Positions 12,550-26,100 of a DNA stretch of 64,000 bases are shown here, one piece after another (positions within the stretch are counted from its first letter, which is position 1; each line of letters begins with the position of its first letter). Origin of the DNA: Medicago truncatula (taxonomy: Eukaryota > Streptophyta > Magnoliopsida > Fabales > Fabaceae); contig NC_053047.1 in the NCBI RefSeq assembly GCF_003473485.1, forward strand, positions 1,627,001 through 1,691,000. The letters are read 5' to 3'. The position numbers and the translations under genes are program-made. The notes beneath the pieces are model-generated. The model did not search any database, had not been told where the DNA came from, and saw only the letters and a list, made by a program, of their open reading frames with translations.

Positions 12550-14170
12550 TCCAGTAATTTGGGCAATGGCGTCCTTTGTTGTACTTACAAATTTATAATA
12601 AACTATTGAAGATAATCATAGTTAAGTGTATGATCAAGTGTATACTAAGTTCTCCCTCTGATTTTACTTTTCATTTCAAGTAATTTTTTTTTTACTTTAT
12701 ATTTACCATACCATCGTTTACAGACATTTCCTTTAATGCAAAGCAAACAAAATCAACCAAACACATGCACGACCTTTGCTATAAAAAAAAAAAACATTGA
12801 AACTATTAAAGGGACATTTTTCTGTGATTTCATGCTGTATGAAATGGGAGTGCACAAGAGTTAAAAACTTGAAACATATTTGCCTCGGTTAAAAAGTGTA
12901 AACTGCTTTAGCGTATAAAGTTTTTGCAGTGGATGGATCGATCGAAAATTGTATGTATTAGCTTCAACTATGATTAAAAAATCTTTTGGAAAATATCACT
13001 GAAGATTTCAACAGAAAATAAACTCTATCACAACATTTTTTTTTAACATTTTTATAGTAAACAAACACAACATAATCACATGTCATTTTTTTACGTATGT
13101 GATATCTTAGTTGAAGAGCACAAGTTCATATCATGCCAGATTTTTATGCAGCTTAACAGATAGAACTCCCAAAGCATTTCTAATGATACCAAATGTGAAA
13201 TCTTATATAAACCATTCAACCTACACCCCACAAATGATAACAGGTTTGCCTAATCTACATTCAGCACTTCGATAGATTAACAAAAAAAAAAGCTGTTAAA
13301 AATGCACAACAGACGCAGGGACCTCTTAACCAGTTACTGTGACATGTACAATAATACTTATACTTATTGCCACAGATCAAAAATTACATTAGGATCAACA
13401 TAGCAGACCTTGTCACAGTCAGCAAGACTCCCTCAAGAGTTAGAGAAATTATATCCTCATTAAGATCCCCACAACCAAGAAGAGAGAAGAATTAGAGAAA
13501 CATATGCACATAAAGAATCAAACAGAACTCGTCACGAGCTAGGCAAGTCCAATAAAGCAGATGTTAAAATGCATTGACTCTAAAAATTCCCCTGCATTCT
13601 AACACATCAGCGATGCCCAAGACAAAATCAAGGTCATGCGTGTGCAGGACTTTTGTCGGGGTGAAAGAGAAAATGTTAAAAGAATGAAATATTGCCTACA
13701 ACTGCTCAACATAACACTGGTCCGACTTCCATCTTTTCTTTTTTTACTTTTTTTCTTCTATTCCTTCTTTACATTAATTCCATTTGTATACATATATGGA
13801 TCAGACTCTGCTAGAAAAATCAAAAACATAATACCCCTTCTACCTATGGAGCAACCAATTGGACAGCTGCAGTAAAAATCATTTCAAAATTGGGCGCATC
13901 CTCATAATTCCTTCATGCCGGTGCCCTCACTGATAGCAGATAATCCTACAAATTCTACTTAGCCAAAAACGAGCATTCAAGTTAGCATGTCAGCTTTACC
14001 TATATGTACAACAAGCGCACAAGTGACACCAGCAGCTGAGGCTGCCCCCTTTAATAACCTGAGGTTGGACCCGTGACCTTTTTCGTCCAAACTCGTGATC
14101 GTTGGATGATCATACCAGACCACAAAAAGTGGACCAGCTTTCTGATTTTCTCAGACAATACAGTATGAGA
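12550..14170. other. Convergent intergenic region with 3'UTR sequence
   Basis: This lies between two converging stop codons. The part next to 14170 is less AT-rich than typical intergenic DNA here and probably holds the 3'UTR of the minus-strand gene. No further ORF, repeat or RNA gene could be supported. Confidence 0.45.
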
Positions 14171-17100
14171 TTAACCATCCAATTCCTTCCTTTTCCTGTT
14201 TGACTTCCGGCTTCCTTTGGATTTATCTGCATCCACCGTGATCACTGGCTTCGGTTCCGCTACGGCAGGAGGATCAGAGCTCTCAGCTAAACTTGAATTA
14301 GGCATTTTCTCATACATAATGGCTGAATCAAGGGAGTATATGCGAAGAGCAAGAGAAGGCAAAGTAGAAGATTTGGCAGCAGCTGAGAATGATGACCAGT
14401 ACCACCAGTCATTCTTTAAGAACTCCGTCTTAATCATATCCTCCAGTGTAATTATTGCCTGGATCATCTGAGAAATCGGAAGGAAAGTCAATCAACATAC
14501 TCAAGATTAGGTTAATCTGTATTATTCTGCAATCTACTTGAGTTAGAACTTTAGAAACATAGCATGGGAATTGTGCAATTACATGTAAACATAAAACATG
14601 TACTTCTCATTGATATTGGAGTAAATGTGCAACCTGGAATTAATTAACAAAGTAACTCAGCAAGCTGAGTTGCATTGCTGAAACTCTAAGGAATGTGATG
14701 TGACATCGAAATGGCTGAATGCCCTTAATGGAGAAATATACATGCAAGAGTGAAAGAAAAAAGACAAACCTCATATATAGTCATTGCAGATTTAACAAAT
14801 GCACGCCAGGCCTGTCTTCTGTCCAACTGTGCCTTTGATGGTCTTAGAGCAACTTTCGGAAGTGCAGCATCCATATCAAGTAGATTAATCTTTAGTTGCT
14901 TCAAAATATGAGAAATTTTTCCAACTAATGGTCTCAAGGAGGACAAAGGAACCACACAGCAACCATCAACTCCCTTATCTGAAGCAGGACTACAAATAGA
15001 TAGCTTCCCATCTCTTTGTTCTCCCAAAGATGATTTGTTGGAATTTCCTGCTTTGTTGCTTCTATTTGCAGCTAAACTTTCTGTAGATTTGCCTGATTTA
15101 TGGTCATGGCATGTGCCAGCTCCGTCAGTGTTTTCCTGAGAAACCTGGCTTTCTGAAGCTTTTGATGCACCACCAACAACGCCAACATCCTTTATGGTTA
15201 AGGCTTGTGTATAATCACTAACAAAAGGAGATACGGAAGGCACAAAGGATGGGGCACCATCTGAACCAATAAGACCAATTTCTCTGACAAGTTCCTTGTT
15301 GGAATCATTTGTCACAAACTTTGCGCATGTATCTTCAAAGTTAAATGGGCAAGAGGGGTTTTCATTTGAAAATTTAGTCAATCTCGAATTTAGAGAAGAA
15401 CATCCATTGATTGAGGTTCCATCTGTTTCTGTGTCAGCTCTGGATTTTTCATGTGAGGTATCACATTTCAAGTTCTTTCTTCCTTTAGAAGACCCATTTT
15501 TATCCTTATTCCTCCCCAACGCCATAAGTCCTGCTTTACATTTTCCACCATTGTGTCCCTCAAACTCCACATCGCTCAAAAAGGTTTTGTGGCAATACAA
15601 GCAATGTTTCCTAGAAGGCCATATAGGTTCTAGGCACTCACACCTATACAACTTTTCATCATTAGTTGTTCTGGCCTTTTTATTTTGATTCTTCAAACCC
15701 TCAGCAGTATCCAAATCAAAGAAGGGGCCGTAATTCTTTTCCAGCAAAGAAGTGGCCTTCGTAACAAGAGAGTTAGGTGCTGTATTTCTTGGCAAATAAA
15801 CAGGTCCTTGGTCCTCAACCTGACCTTCAGTGTGTGCATTAATAAACTCTTGAGATCTATATTTTGGCCCCAGCATAATGGAATCTCTCAGTTCTTTTTC
15901 TTTAGGGTCATAATCATCTAACCAACCCAATAGCTCCTCGATTTCTGAATCAGTTTCATAAACAATCCACGGTGAACTATTGGCTAACGCATTAAGTGGT
16001 TGGGACATCAAAGGAGAGCAGTCCTTCATCAGCCCTAACATCTTATAGTTATCCTTCTCAGATAATTTACAATGCTGCAGAGCAGAAAGCTTCTCTCCAG
16101 AATCTTTGCTAACTGACAATCCTCTTCCATGCTGAACAACAGCGCTTGCATCAACAACTATACGTGATCGTCCTCTAAGTGTAGCCAAAGCCCAGTACAG
16201 TCTGCCGATGGAATCAATACCCAAAAGTTCCCGACGAACAGGGAGCTTCAGAAGCTGTGATCCTACGCTATTTATAGATTCATGCAGTAGTGAGATATTA
16301 CGCTTGACGGCATTGAGCTCAAGGTGGTATGGTTCCGACTCATTGACAGCATTTTGGGAAACTTCAACAGGCACACATTGTCCTTCACTGTAACCATTTA
16401 TTTCTTGAGGCATATGATTTGAGAATGGAAAAGACTTGGGGGATTTATCTGTACATTGAAACTCCACAGCCACAGGAACAGTCTTAAGCTGTCCTATGGA
16501 ATTCATATTTTGGCTATCAGAATTTGAATGTGTCACAGATATGCTTTTATCAACACTATTGAACCTACACTTCTCTTTGGGAATCTCTTCTGAAGGTAGA
16601 CTGTCATCAAATACCCCAAGACCACTAGGATTGGTGGTTGTAGCATGTGGCTTAACCAGACATTTACTAGTATTTGAGAACAAAGATGTGAACCCTTCCT
16701 TAAGACCAACTTCCCCAGTGGTACATTGTGACAATGTACCAAATTTGGCAGCTTTTGTGGATAAAACGTCTTCCTTAATTTTCAGGTTTTTCCACTCTAC
16801 AGAAAGTCCACGCAACTTCTGATTTAATTCAGCAGACAACTCTGAACATTGCTCAAGCTGCTGTCGTATCAGGGAAGAATTGAGCAACTCATCACATAAA
16901 AACTTGAGAAGGAGCGTTCTCTGCAACCATTAAAAAAAAAATAAGCAAATACAAACACAAAGATGCAGTTTTAGCAATATGCCGTCATTAATCAAGTTGC
17001 ATACAACAGAGCATTTTGAACTTGATAATAGAAGTCAAATCAAGCATCATAACAATGTTTATAATAGCTCAACTAAGAACAAGGACAGATCCAGACATTT

Positions 17101-20100
17101 TAATAAGTGGGGTCAAAGTCACATCATAATAAATACAAGTTATTTTTATCAATCTAATAATTACAACACTTTTTTTATACAAAGTTAATTCTTTTGGTCT
17201 CTTAATTAATGCTATTAGGACACTCGTTATCATTCTTCTTAGTTTTATAGTTTGTTTTAGAGTAATGAATGGATTAAATGGAGACAATAATACCATATAA
17301 ATGGGGTCACGTTGCATAAATATCTAAATATTGGTTTAAAATACAATAAACAAGTGGGGCCAGGTGTGCCTGACTAAGAGATGAGTTTTTGCAATACTTT
17401 GATGATGGAAAACCATTAATAGATAAAAAGGATGTTCTGTGCCTAAGGAAATCAGGAAATGAAAATCAGCCATTATAAGAGTCAAGGGACAATATATCAT
17501 TAATAAAAAAAGAATCATGTTAAGATTCATTTAGATGATAATGAATGGGAAGCATATACCATATTGCCATTACCAAAAAATTGATGTGGCACTTAAGTAG
17601 GAAACATAACAAAGATCCAGTGCAAAATAGAAGACCATACTGCCATTATATTCCAAAGATTTATATGCATTGGATGGGTGAAAGTATACGGAAACATAAA
17701 TAGGTGTATATCAACAAACCTCTCCCACACTGTACTCCCAATATTCTTTTTCTTCAATTACAGATGATAAATGAGTCAACGCATCCAAGTAAAGACAATT
17801 AACTTGTCCCTGGAATTTTTTACTTCTACGTTTTCCAGTAAGCTGTGCTCGTTCTGTGAGATCTTGAGTTGCATGTTTACCACCAATACAAGATGGACAG
17901 TACCAGTTTCCTTCAGGGATCCTTGCAAGAGGAGGGTTCAAGCAATATTTATGATACTCAGCGTCACAAGTATCACACAGTAAAACACTGTCATCATCCC
18001 TATCAATGCCACAAATTTTACAGACTCCCTCATCCCAAGGGGCTTTCGGAATCTCATTTGATGAAGCAATAAAAGCCTGAACTTCTTTTTTCATTTCAGC
18101 ATTTATGCATCCCACTTCAGCATAGTCTGTAAACTTTTGCACGTAGGTGACAACCTGTACCCAAGGAAGAAATTTAAATATTCAATAAATAACTGAAAGC
18201 ACAATACTGATTATGCGTGCACCATCAAAGTACCAACCTCCTCATTGTATAAACTTTCAAAATTCTGGGATAATTTTTCTGACAGTTCAACTAAATCAGG
18301 TTGATCCCCAAAAGCAACACGAACATTGCTCCACAGCTGCAACATCAAATGTACAATTTAGTGCACTCCATGTATTGAAAAGATTGATACATATTGTAGG
18401 AGTGACTTGCATCTAGCAGAAAACATGTTAGAGACCAGTATCCTAATTTTTAAGGAAAACACACGGAAATAAATAATAGTTCCCCGTGATCAATTACTCA
18501 AATGGGACACAAGCAAACATAAAAAAACACTATATACATAGCCTTTACAAAAGAGAGAAACCATACTATAATACCAGAGAAATTTGGGGCTAAGAGGAAA
18601 GAGTATTCTAAAGAAAAAAAAATTAGCAGACTGCTTGTTTAAGCAATCTAAGTTTGATAGAACACATACCTCACGTACGTCCTCGAGAAAAGCTTCATGT
18701 GATCCACCATAAGCTCCAGAAGCCAATCTTAGATCAATAGTCCGGAAGTCAAGAGGGCGGGCCACCATAGCTGGAGTTCCAAGAAGCCCCTCATCATCAT
18801 TGTCAGAAGAATTTGTTAATTTTCTTCCCAGCAAATTGCAAAAAACTTTCGAATCATCTAAAGCAGCTGCGCGACGTAATACAATGCGGCATTGTTTCAT
18901 AATAATGTCAGAAATAGATATAAAAAATTTCTTTTTCCTTCCCTTGTTGGGATTCTGCTGCACTCCACCAGTTACATCATCCAATAATGCAACAACTGCT
19001 TTCTGTTTATAAACAACAAGGATATCCAAACTCAGGATTGTGCTTCATTAAAAAAAATAAAAAACAGAGCAAAATTAAGAATAGTTTGTATTAACCACAT
19101 GATCTATCACATTGTAAATACAGAATAACATGATGCTTTTAGTTGTCATTATACAATTGATGATCTGAACAGTTTTAAGTAAGAAACTGAGTTTCTGTAA
19201 TGAATGAGGAAGAATATGTGCGTGTGTGTGTGTGTTGACCATCTATATGGTTAAGATTTCTCTAACACTCATTATACTGTGTGTGTGTCAGGATGCCTTG
19301 ATAATGTAACAGGTGACAACAAAAGGGAGTAATGCAAAATACCTTAGCAGGGTTTTCTGTTATGCATGTGGAGTGATTACTATAAATTACAAGATCACTT
19401 GCATTTATGACATATAAGATAATACACTAGAAGGCAACAAACAATTATGATAATATATAATGCAAAATACATGGTGAAACTATGGCATCAGCGTAACCAG
19501 AGCAACAAAAATAGTAGTTCTACACTAGTCTTGGGCCGTTTCAATGTACATGCACCCGCAGAGTAAATAAATAAATAGAATAAAATAAAGGAGAAATGCC
19601 ACTGAAGAGCACCTTTGTTGGTCCAGATGCATTGCCCTTGTACACTGTCTTGCTAACCGAGTGCTCCAGTATTTCCCTTGCCCAATCAGGCGGATTCTTT
19701 TCTAGAGCTGCATGAACACACCTTCTGATTCGGGTTCCCACATTTGTTGGTAGTTTTCTGACAGGTTCCAGCACTTGTGCCCATTCAGGAATATTACCAT
19801 CATTCGCCAATTGAGCTTCAGAAGAACCATTTGCATCAGACTCCTCTTCTTCTAGGATGAGTACATCTTTTTCTCTGCTCAAAGAACCAAAAATCTTCTT
19901 CGTAGCCTCCGCAAGCAACTGAAAGCAAAGTTTTAAATACAAAAAAGAAAAGGAAAAAAAGCTTCAGTGCTACTTCTATCATTTCTTTCAGTTTAATTAC
20001 TTCTAGAAAAGTTCCAAACAGACGCAAAGTATAAAATCTAAAGAAAGTGTATGACACAGGAAAGATACTTCCAGAAATCGAGTAGCAATATGAAACATGC

Positions 20101-23100
20101 ACTCAGGCCATACCGTTCAAACCTGAAGTGAGTAAAGTTAAAACTAGTCAAAATGCCTATACCAACCCATGTGCTACTCCTTGTAAGGAAAACTTGAAAA
20201 CATAACAGGAAAAGTGAGAGTGGAACTCAGACAGTACAACATTTTGACAAGCAATTTATGAACATCATGTTTGCGAATGCATAATGAAATATAAAGTCTA
20301 ATGAGAAGCACTTAGGTTTAGCATGATTCAAAGAATATTCCGAGACTATAGTTGAGTTATAAGCATGACTTCTAAAATGTAAAAAGACAGTCTTAGTCTT
20401 TTAGTATGCTTAGAAACTTCGCATACTACTCCGTACATATTAAAGTGATCGGCTTACAATCTGTTTCTTGTATTAGATCCAAAATAATTCTTACTTTAGA
20501 ATTGAGTTTTAATGCAAATTAATTTACATCAAGACCCATAATTAGCACTATGAAGAAAAGAAGTATCTAATCATATTAGGCAAAAGTTAAATTTGTCCAT
20601 CATTTCTTAAGACAAAAGTTATGCTCTTACCAATGCATCAGCTTCCATCCCAACCACACCAGGAAGGGAACCACACAGCAAACCACCATCCCCTCTTAAG
20701 CAACGAAATACTTTACCACTTTCCCGGGCAGTAATCTCCGCAGACTCCAGGTTACCGTCCATTGACAAGAAAGCCAAGATATATCTACGCGCTAGTTCTG
20801 GCCAAGTCAATTCATTAATCGGAAGCATATTGATCTTGGTCCGTGGAACTGCACTATCCATGTCTTTCCTTCTTCCCCGTCTTGTCCGAGCCTCTCCAGG
20901 TTCAGAATTTGGATCCACCAGAGCAGCCACTTTCGATTGCAGTTCACCTATTAGCACTCTTAGTAGTGAACTGTGAGCTTTAGTCAAAGACGCACCAAAG
21001 CATCTGACATAGGAAGAAGCTCCTGTGGAACCTGATGGACAGGCTTCAGATATTAATCGGCAATCACCATCACCCCCTCGTGAACTTCCACCCATTCCCC
21101 TGTCAGATTTCTCAGGGAAATCTAACTCATTGAACCATGGGTTGATAAGTTCCTTCTCGAGCTCTTCTAAGAACAATGGTTCTTTCAGGTCTAGGATTTC
21201 ATTGAATCTCTCTAAAAGATCCCAAACCTGAAAAACAGAAACAAAACAAAAATGTAGGGCAATGCATCTTAGCAATCAAAAAAAATAAAGCCAAAGAATG
21301 TACAAGGGTAAAATAAAAATGTGTTTCACTGCAGACAGGTACATATATACCTGAAAAATGTCACCAATGAGTTCAGTAGGAGCTCTGGAGCATAGTGGTT
21401 TCCCAGGAGGTGGACATCGGTTTTCCTTAACGTACTCGGTCAATCTTGCCTTCTTAGGCCTTCTATATAAACCTTGAATTACTTCATCCTGATATTTAGA
21501 TTGACCTTTACAATCAACCACCAGGTAACCGTTTTCCACTGTTGGCAATGAAGAGCTATTGTTTCTACTACCAAGACGTTCATACTGCAAACAGTCTTGC
21601 ACACCAAGAAGCGGTTCCAAAATTTCTTGGACAAATTCAGCATCTAGTCCAAATCTATCCTGCTCCAACCACTTCTCTAAGAGCTCATACAGGTCTTTCA
21701 CGTCACTGTCTGCATAAATTGTGTCTGGAATGCTGACAGATCCAGGTGAACCACAAAATTTATCCAACGAAGTGAAGTGGGTATCACTTTCGCTATTCCT
21801 TAAATCCCATCTATGTAAGCCCATTTCACTTTCAACATGTTTACAATAGAATTTAAAAGTTCCGTTCTTCTTGCAGATATCCTTGCAAGCATTGACCAAC
21901 TTTTGAGAAATAACTCTCCATGCTGAGAATGGGGACCGCTCTTCCACCAAAATTTGACCAATTTCATCACAAAAATTCATAGTATCAGAAAATGAGTATC
22001 CAGTATTATATTGAATGGAACCAACAACTGGCCTTAATCCTTCTGATACATATGCTTCACTTGAGCAACTGACAACACAACTCAAGATGTCATCTTCTGT
22101 TGGTGCACAAGGTTCTAAAAGCATCATCTGGATACTTTCATCACCGTCTAAATCCATACTATCATTAGTCTCTCTCTGACCTTCATTGGTTTCGCTCGCA
22201 AATTGACAACGATTGTGCATTGAAAGGATGGTTGACCCATCTGGAATAGGAAATTCCGAACATGAACACCTTTTAATCCTAAATATAGGTCCAGAATCAC
22301 CCCCATCCAAAACTTCGCACGTAAAAAGAGAGCCAGTAATCTTATCATGCCAACAAGATTTATAACCCACAGGAAAGATAAGGTTAACATCATAATATGA
22401 AGGTCTCCCATCAACTTTTCCCAAAGAAAGAACAGAGAAGTCCTTAAACTGCAGAGGAAGTTCGTCCTGAAATTTATTAAAAAACTTCAAAATCATGCAT
22501 GAATAGGTAATTTTACTTTCACTATAAGAAGAATTCCCGAAAATTATAAATTAGTGTGAGAAAACAAAAGTAACAAAACAAAAGGACTATCAATTAGATT
22601 CACTTACAGCAAACTGATGAGGGTCGGAGTGACCATTCTCTTTTCTTCTAATCTCAGTGGCTTTTAGGGCGGTTCCCTGAGCATTCACATGTTCCATGCT
22701 TAAACCATCAGAAGAACAATCCTTATAATTACTATTGACAAAGGTTCCCTGCTTTTCCGCAAAACCATTGGCTGCCAGAGTTCTAGAAGACTTCCTTTTT
22801 CTGGATAGGTGAGGCCCACCAGAAGAAAGAGACATTTCATTTCTTACTTCAGATTCTATAGAATTGTAGCCAGACGGTAGCCCCAGATAATTAGCTACTT
22901 CATACACAGAATCGAATATCTTTCCATCAGGTGCACAGTAAACTGCATACATGTCAGAGCCGGCCATTGATGGTCTAAGATCTACTCGCCAACCTTCCAC
23001 CAATACACCATGCCTTTCAGATATAAAATCTCTAAGAGCCTGCAAAATTAACTCATTTGGGCCATGAGTCTGAGATGGTACTTCCTCAAAGCTTCTAGCC

Positions 23101-26100
23101 ATTGATTGGGTGTGATTCAATATATCCTCAAAACCCACTCTAACAGGACGTGTCACAGCTCCAGATGCCCTTTGGAAGCCAACCACACTCCCGTTATTGA
23201 AGGTTGAATATGTCACTGAAGCACCAAATTGATTGGCAGCAAAAGATTGATCACCCATAGCGTGCTTTCTAAAACAAAAATGAATGTAAACTTTAACCAC
23301 TTATAACAACTCGGAACCATCAAACTTAAATTATTATTTCTGCAAATTAAAAGAGACAGATGGAACCGGTTTGAATCTTATAATAATTGTTGAAATTTGG
23401 GGCCTAACTCATCCTTACAAAACCGGCTTGTAAGGTGAGGAGTGCCTCCTCTTTATAAACTCTTTTCAAGAGTACTATCTATCCAATGTGGGACTAACTC
23501 CACCCCCTCAAAGCAAACACAATGAAGGTGTTGGAGGCTGCAATGAAGGCTAACCAAAGGTCGCAATTTAGGCGACTGGAGGCGGACCGCGATTAAGGCG
23601 GAATTTCCAACAATAATAATATGAAGTAAACCAAAAAACCGTAAGTTGGCAATGGCAACTAAGCTACACAAAGCACTTCAGTGTTTAATTAAACTTAGCA
23701 CATGACAGGTCAAACATCAAGAACATCAATAATATGACATATATGCTTAAGCTTGCTTAATACAAGATGGACAATAGCAGTTCCATTTCTGATGAAAATA
23801 TGAACTAATTTGCCGTAATCAAAATAAACCCTTGAAATTCCATGAAAAAGTCCTCCAAACTGTATTTTTCATTCTTATTCACACAAAGTTTCTTTTGATT
23901 TCAAAGGAATGCAATGACATACAAAATCCACTCTAAATTCATTAGTACTGCATAAGCCTACAAACATTCCACCAAAGAGGGCAAAAACAAAATCTACACG
24001 CACATTTGATTTGATGTTTACTGCTTTCAAAATAAGAAAAAAATGTTAGAAAATTTGATTGATTGCATTCATGGTCATTAATCCCAAATAGCGGTGGACC
24101 CTAAAAATGATATTGTGCTGTAGTGCATAGTGGGCCGATGGCTGTAACTCTGAAACTTTTCATACAGATTACATACGTATAAATGCACAAATATTGAAAA
24201 AGATGCTCAAAATTGATGACATGTTCATCAAGAACAATAATAAGTCATAGATCTTAAACAAATATACTATTAAATATCTCAAAAATCAAGCAAACAAACA
24301 GGTTTAAGCTTCGAAGAACGATGAAAAACAAGAAAACAAAAAAAAAAAAACCTGTTGAACAGAGATGGAACAAAAAAACAGAGACAAAGGTTGCAAGAGA
24401 TCACAGTTACTGGAAATTCGTCGGAAAGCTTGAAGATCTGATAGCTGCGGCGTACAATTGACAAGAGGCGCTTACAGACTGAGTTAAGAGTGTTCTCACT
24501 TTATAAGGGGTGTTATCTTTGAAACCCTAGTTTTCTGACCCAAAAACCCTAAACTAACCCAATACCTACCTCTGAAGCCCTATACTCAGGGCCGGCCCAA
24601 CACATACTGAGGCCTGATGTGAATTCTTAAATGAGGCTTTTTTTAATGTTTTCTGACCCAAAAACCTTAAATTAATAGTATTTTAAGTAAAATTATTATA
24701 TTTTTATTTAAAATTAGTATAATTGTTTAACCTTCTTTTACCATCGATATTAAAAACCATATATCTAAATTCATTTGTTGTGCTCGTGCTCAGTCAAATA
24801 AAAAAATAATATCATTTTCTTTGTTTTTCTTCAAAGCCTTTTTGTATATTTTTCTCTGTTTATCTCTCTGGCACAAATTGTAAAAACAAAGGGCCGCTGA
24901 TATGGTAGCAATTCTCATAAAAAAACACATGGTATATACTGTTGGTAGCCTAACCAAATTGCAGGGGCACTGTTAGGGGGAAAACTTGAGGCCCTGGGAA
25001 AAGGCCTTGTTGGACCTGCCTCTTGGGCCGGGCCTACCTTAAATTTAAGGGTATTTTTGGGTTTTCAAGCACTTTCAGAAACGCATCCCAGGAGCACACG
25101 GCCTGCCACAATTTATGCCACGGTAGAAGCCATGAAGCCCACAACATTGAAACGTAACACAGCATGGCATAGACCTCTGTAACGGCAAAACACCGTGATT
25201 ACGGCGCAATCTTACATTATTTGCAACACGGGTTGCATTTAAATGAAAATATTTCTTAAAAACGGGATAAAAACTTATATGGAAACGGATATTTGAAAAT
25301 GTGGAGGTAACTAGACTCAAGAAAGGGTGTGATTACAAAAGTGGCAGATTTGATTCTTCATTAGGAACCAATTCCCCCTTTCACTACCTTATCATGGCGG
25401 TCTATGCCACGTCTGGATATGGTTCAATGTTGTGGGCCTTGTGGCTGCTATCGTGGCAGTTCATCCACTCCAGGGATGCGTCTCTGAAAGTGCTCGAAAA
25501 CCCAAAATCACCCTTAAATTTTTGGGTTGCGATGGTAGGAATTGGGTTAGTTTAGGGTTTTTGGGTCAGAAAACTAGGGTTTTAAAGATGAACACCCTTT
25601 ATAAACTGAAATGTACCCGACCGAACGTGGCATAGAACTCTGTAACGGCAATTCTTACTCTATTGACAAAGGTTGCATCTAAATGAAAATATTTCCCAAA
25701 ATGGGATCAAAACTTATATGGAAACAGATATTTGAAATGTGGAGGCAGCTAGTATCAAGAAAGGATGTGATTACAAATTCCCCCTTCCCTACCCAGTCGC
25801 TAACATTTTCCTATAATCTATATCCAAAAAATAAAAGCCATCTATCTTGCAAAAATTACTCCAATTTCTTTTTTGAAGGAAAAAACTTACTCAAAGTTGA
25901 CTACTGACAAGGGAATGCATGCGGCCATAAACAATAAGAGAGAAAAAAAAAATGTGATTTTTGAAGTAAAATCACACTTACATATTCTACCAGCCAAACG
26001 CCCCACATTCCCATAATCATACAATTTAGGGTTCCCGTCGCCCAAAAATACAACTAAACTATTTCTAGCTAATCTAAACAAATCTTCTAAACTTTGAAAG

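Noticed and set aside
15296..15688. 130-codon plus-strand frame
   Set aside because: It is antisense to the large ninth exon of the MBD9-like gene, without splice sites or motifs.
17069..17317. 82-codon minus-strand frame in intron 8 of the MBD9-like gene
   Set aside because: It is intronic and not in phase with flanking exons. Its AAGTGGGGTC-type wording suggests a repeat, but the ends could not be defined.
25301..25555. 84-codon plus-strand frame
   Set aside because: It falls within the foldback in MBD9-like intron 1 and has no family resemblance.
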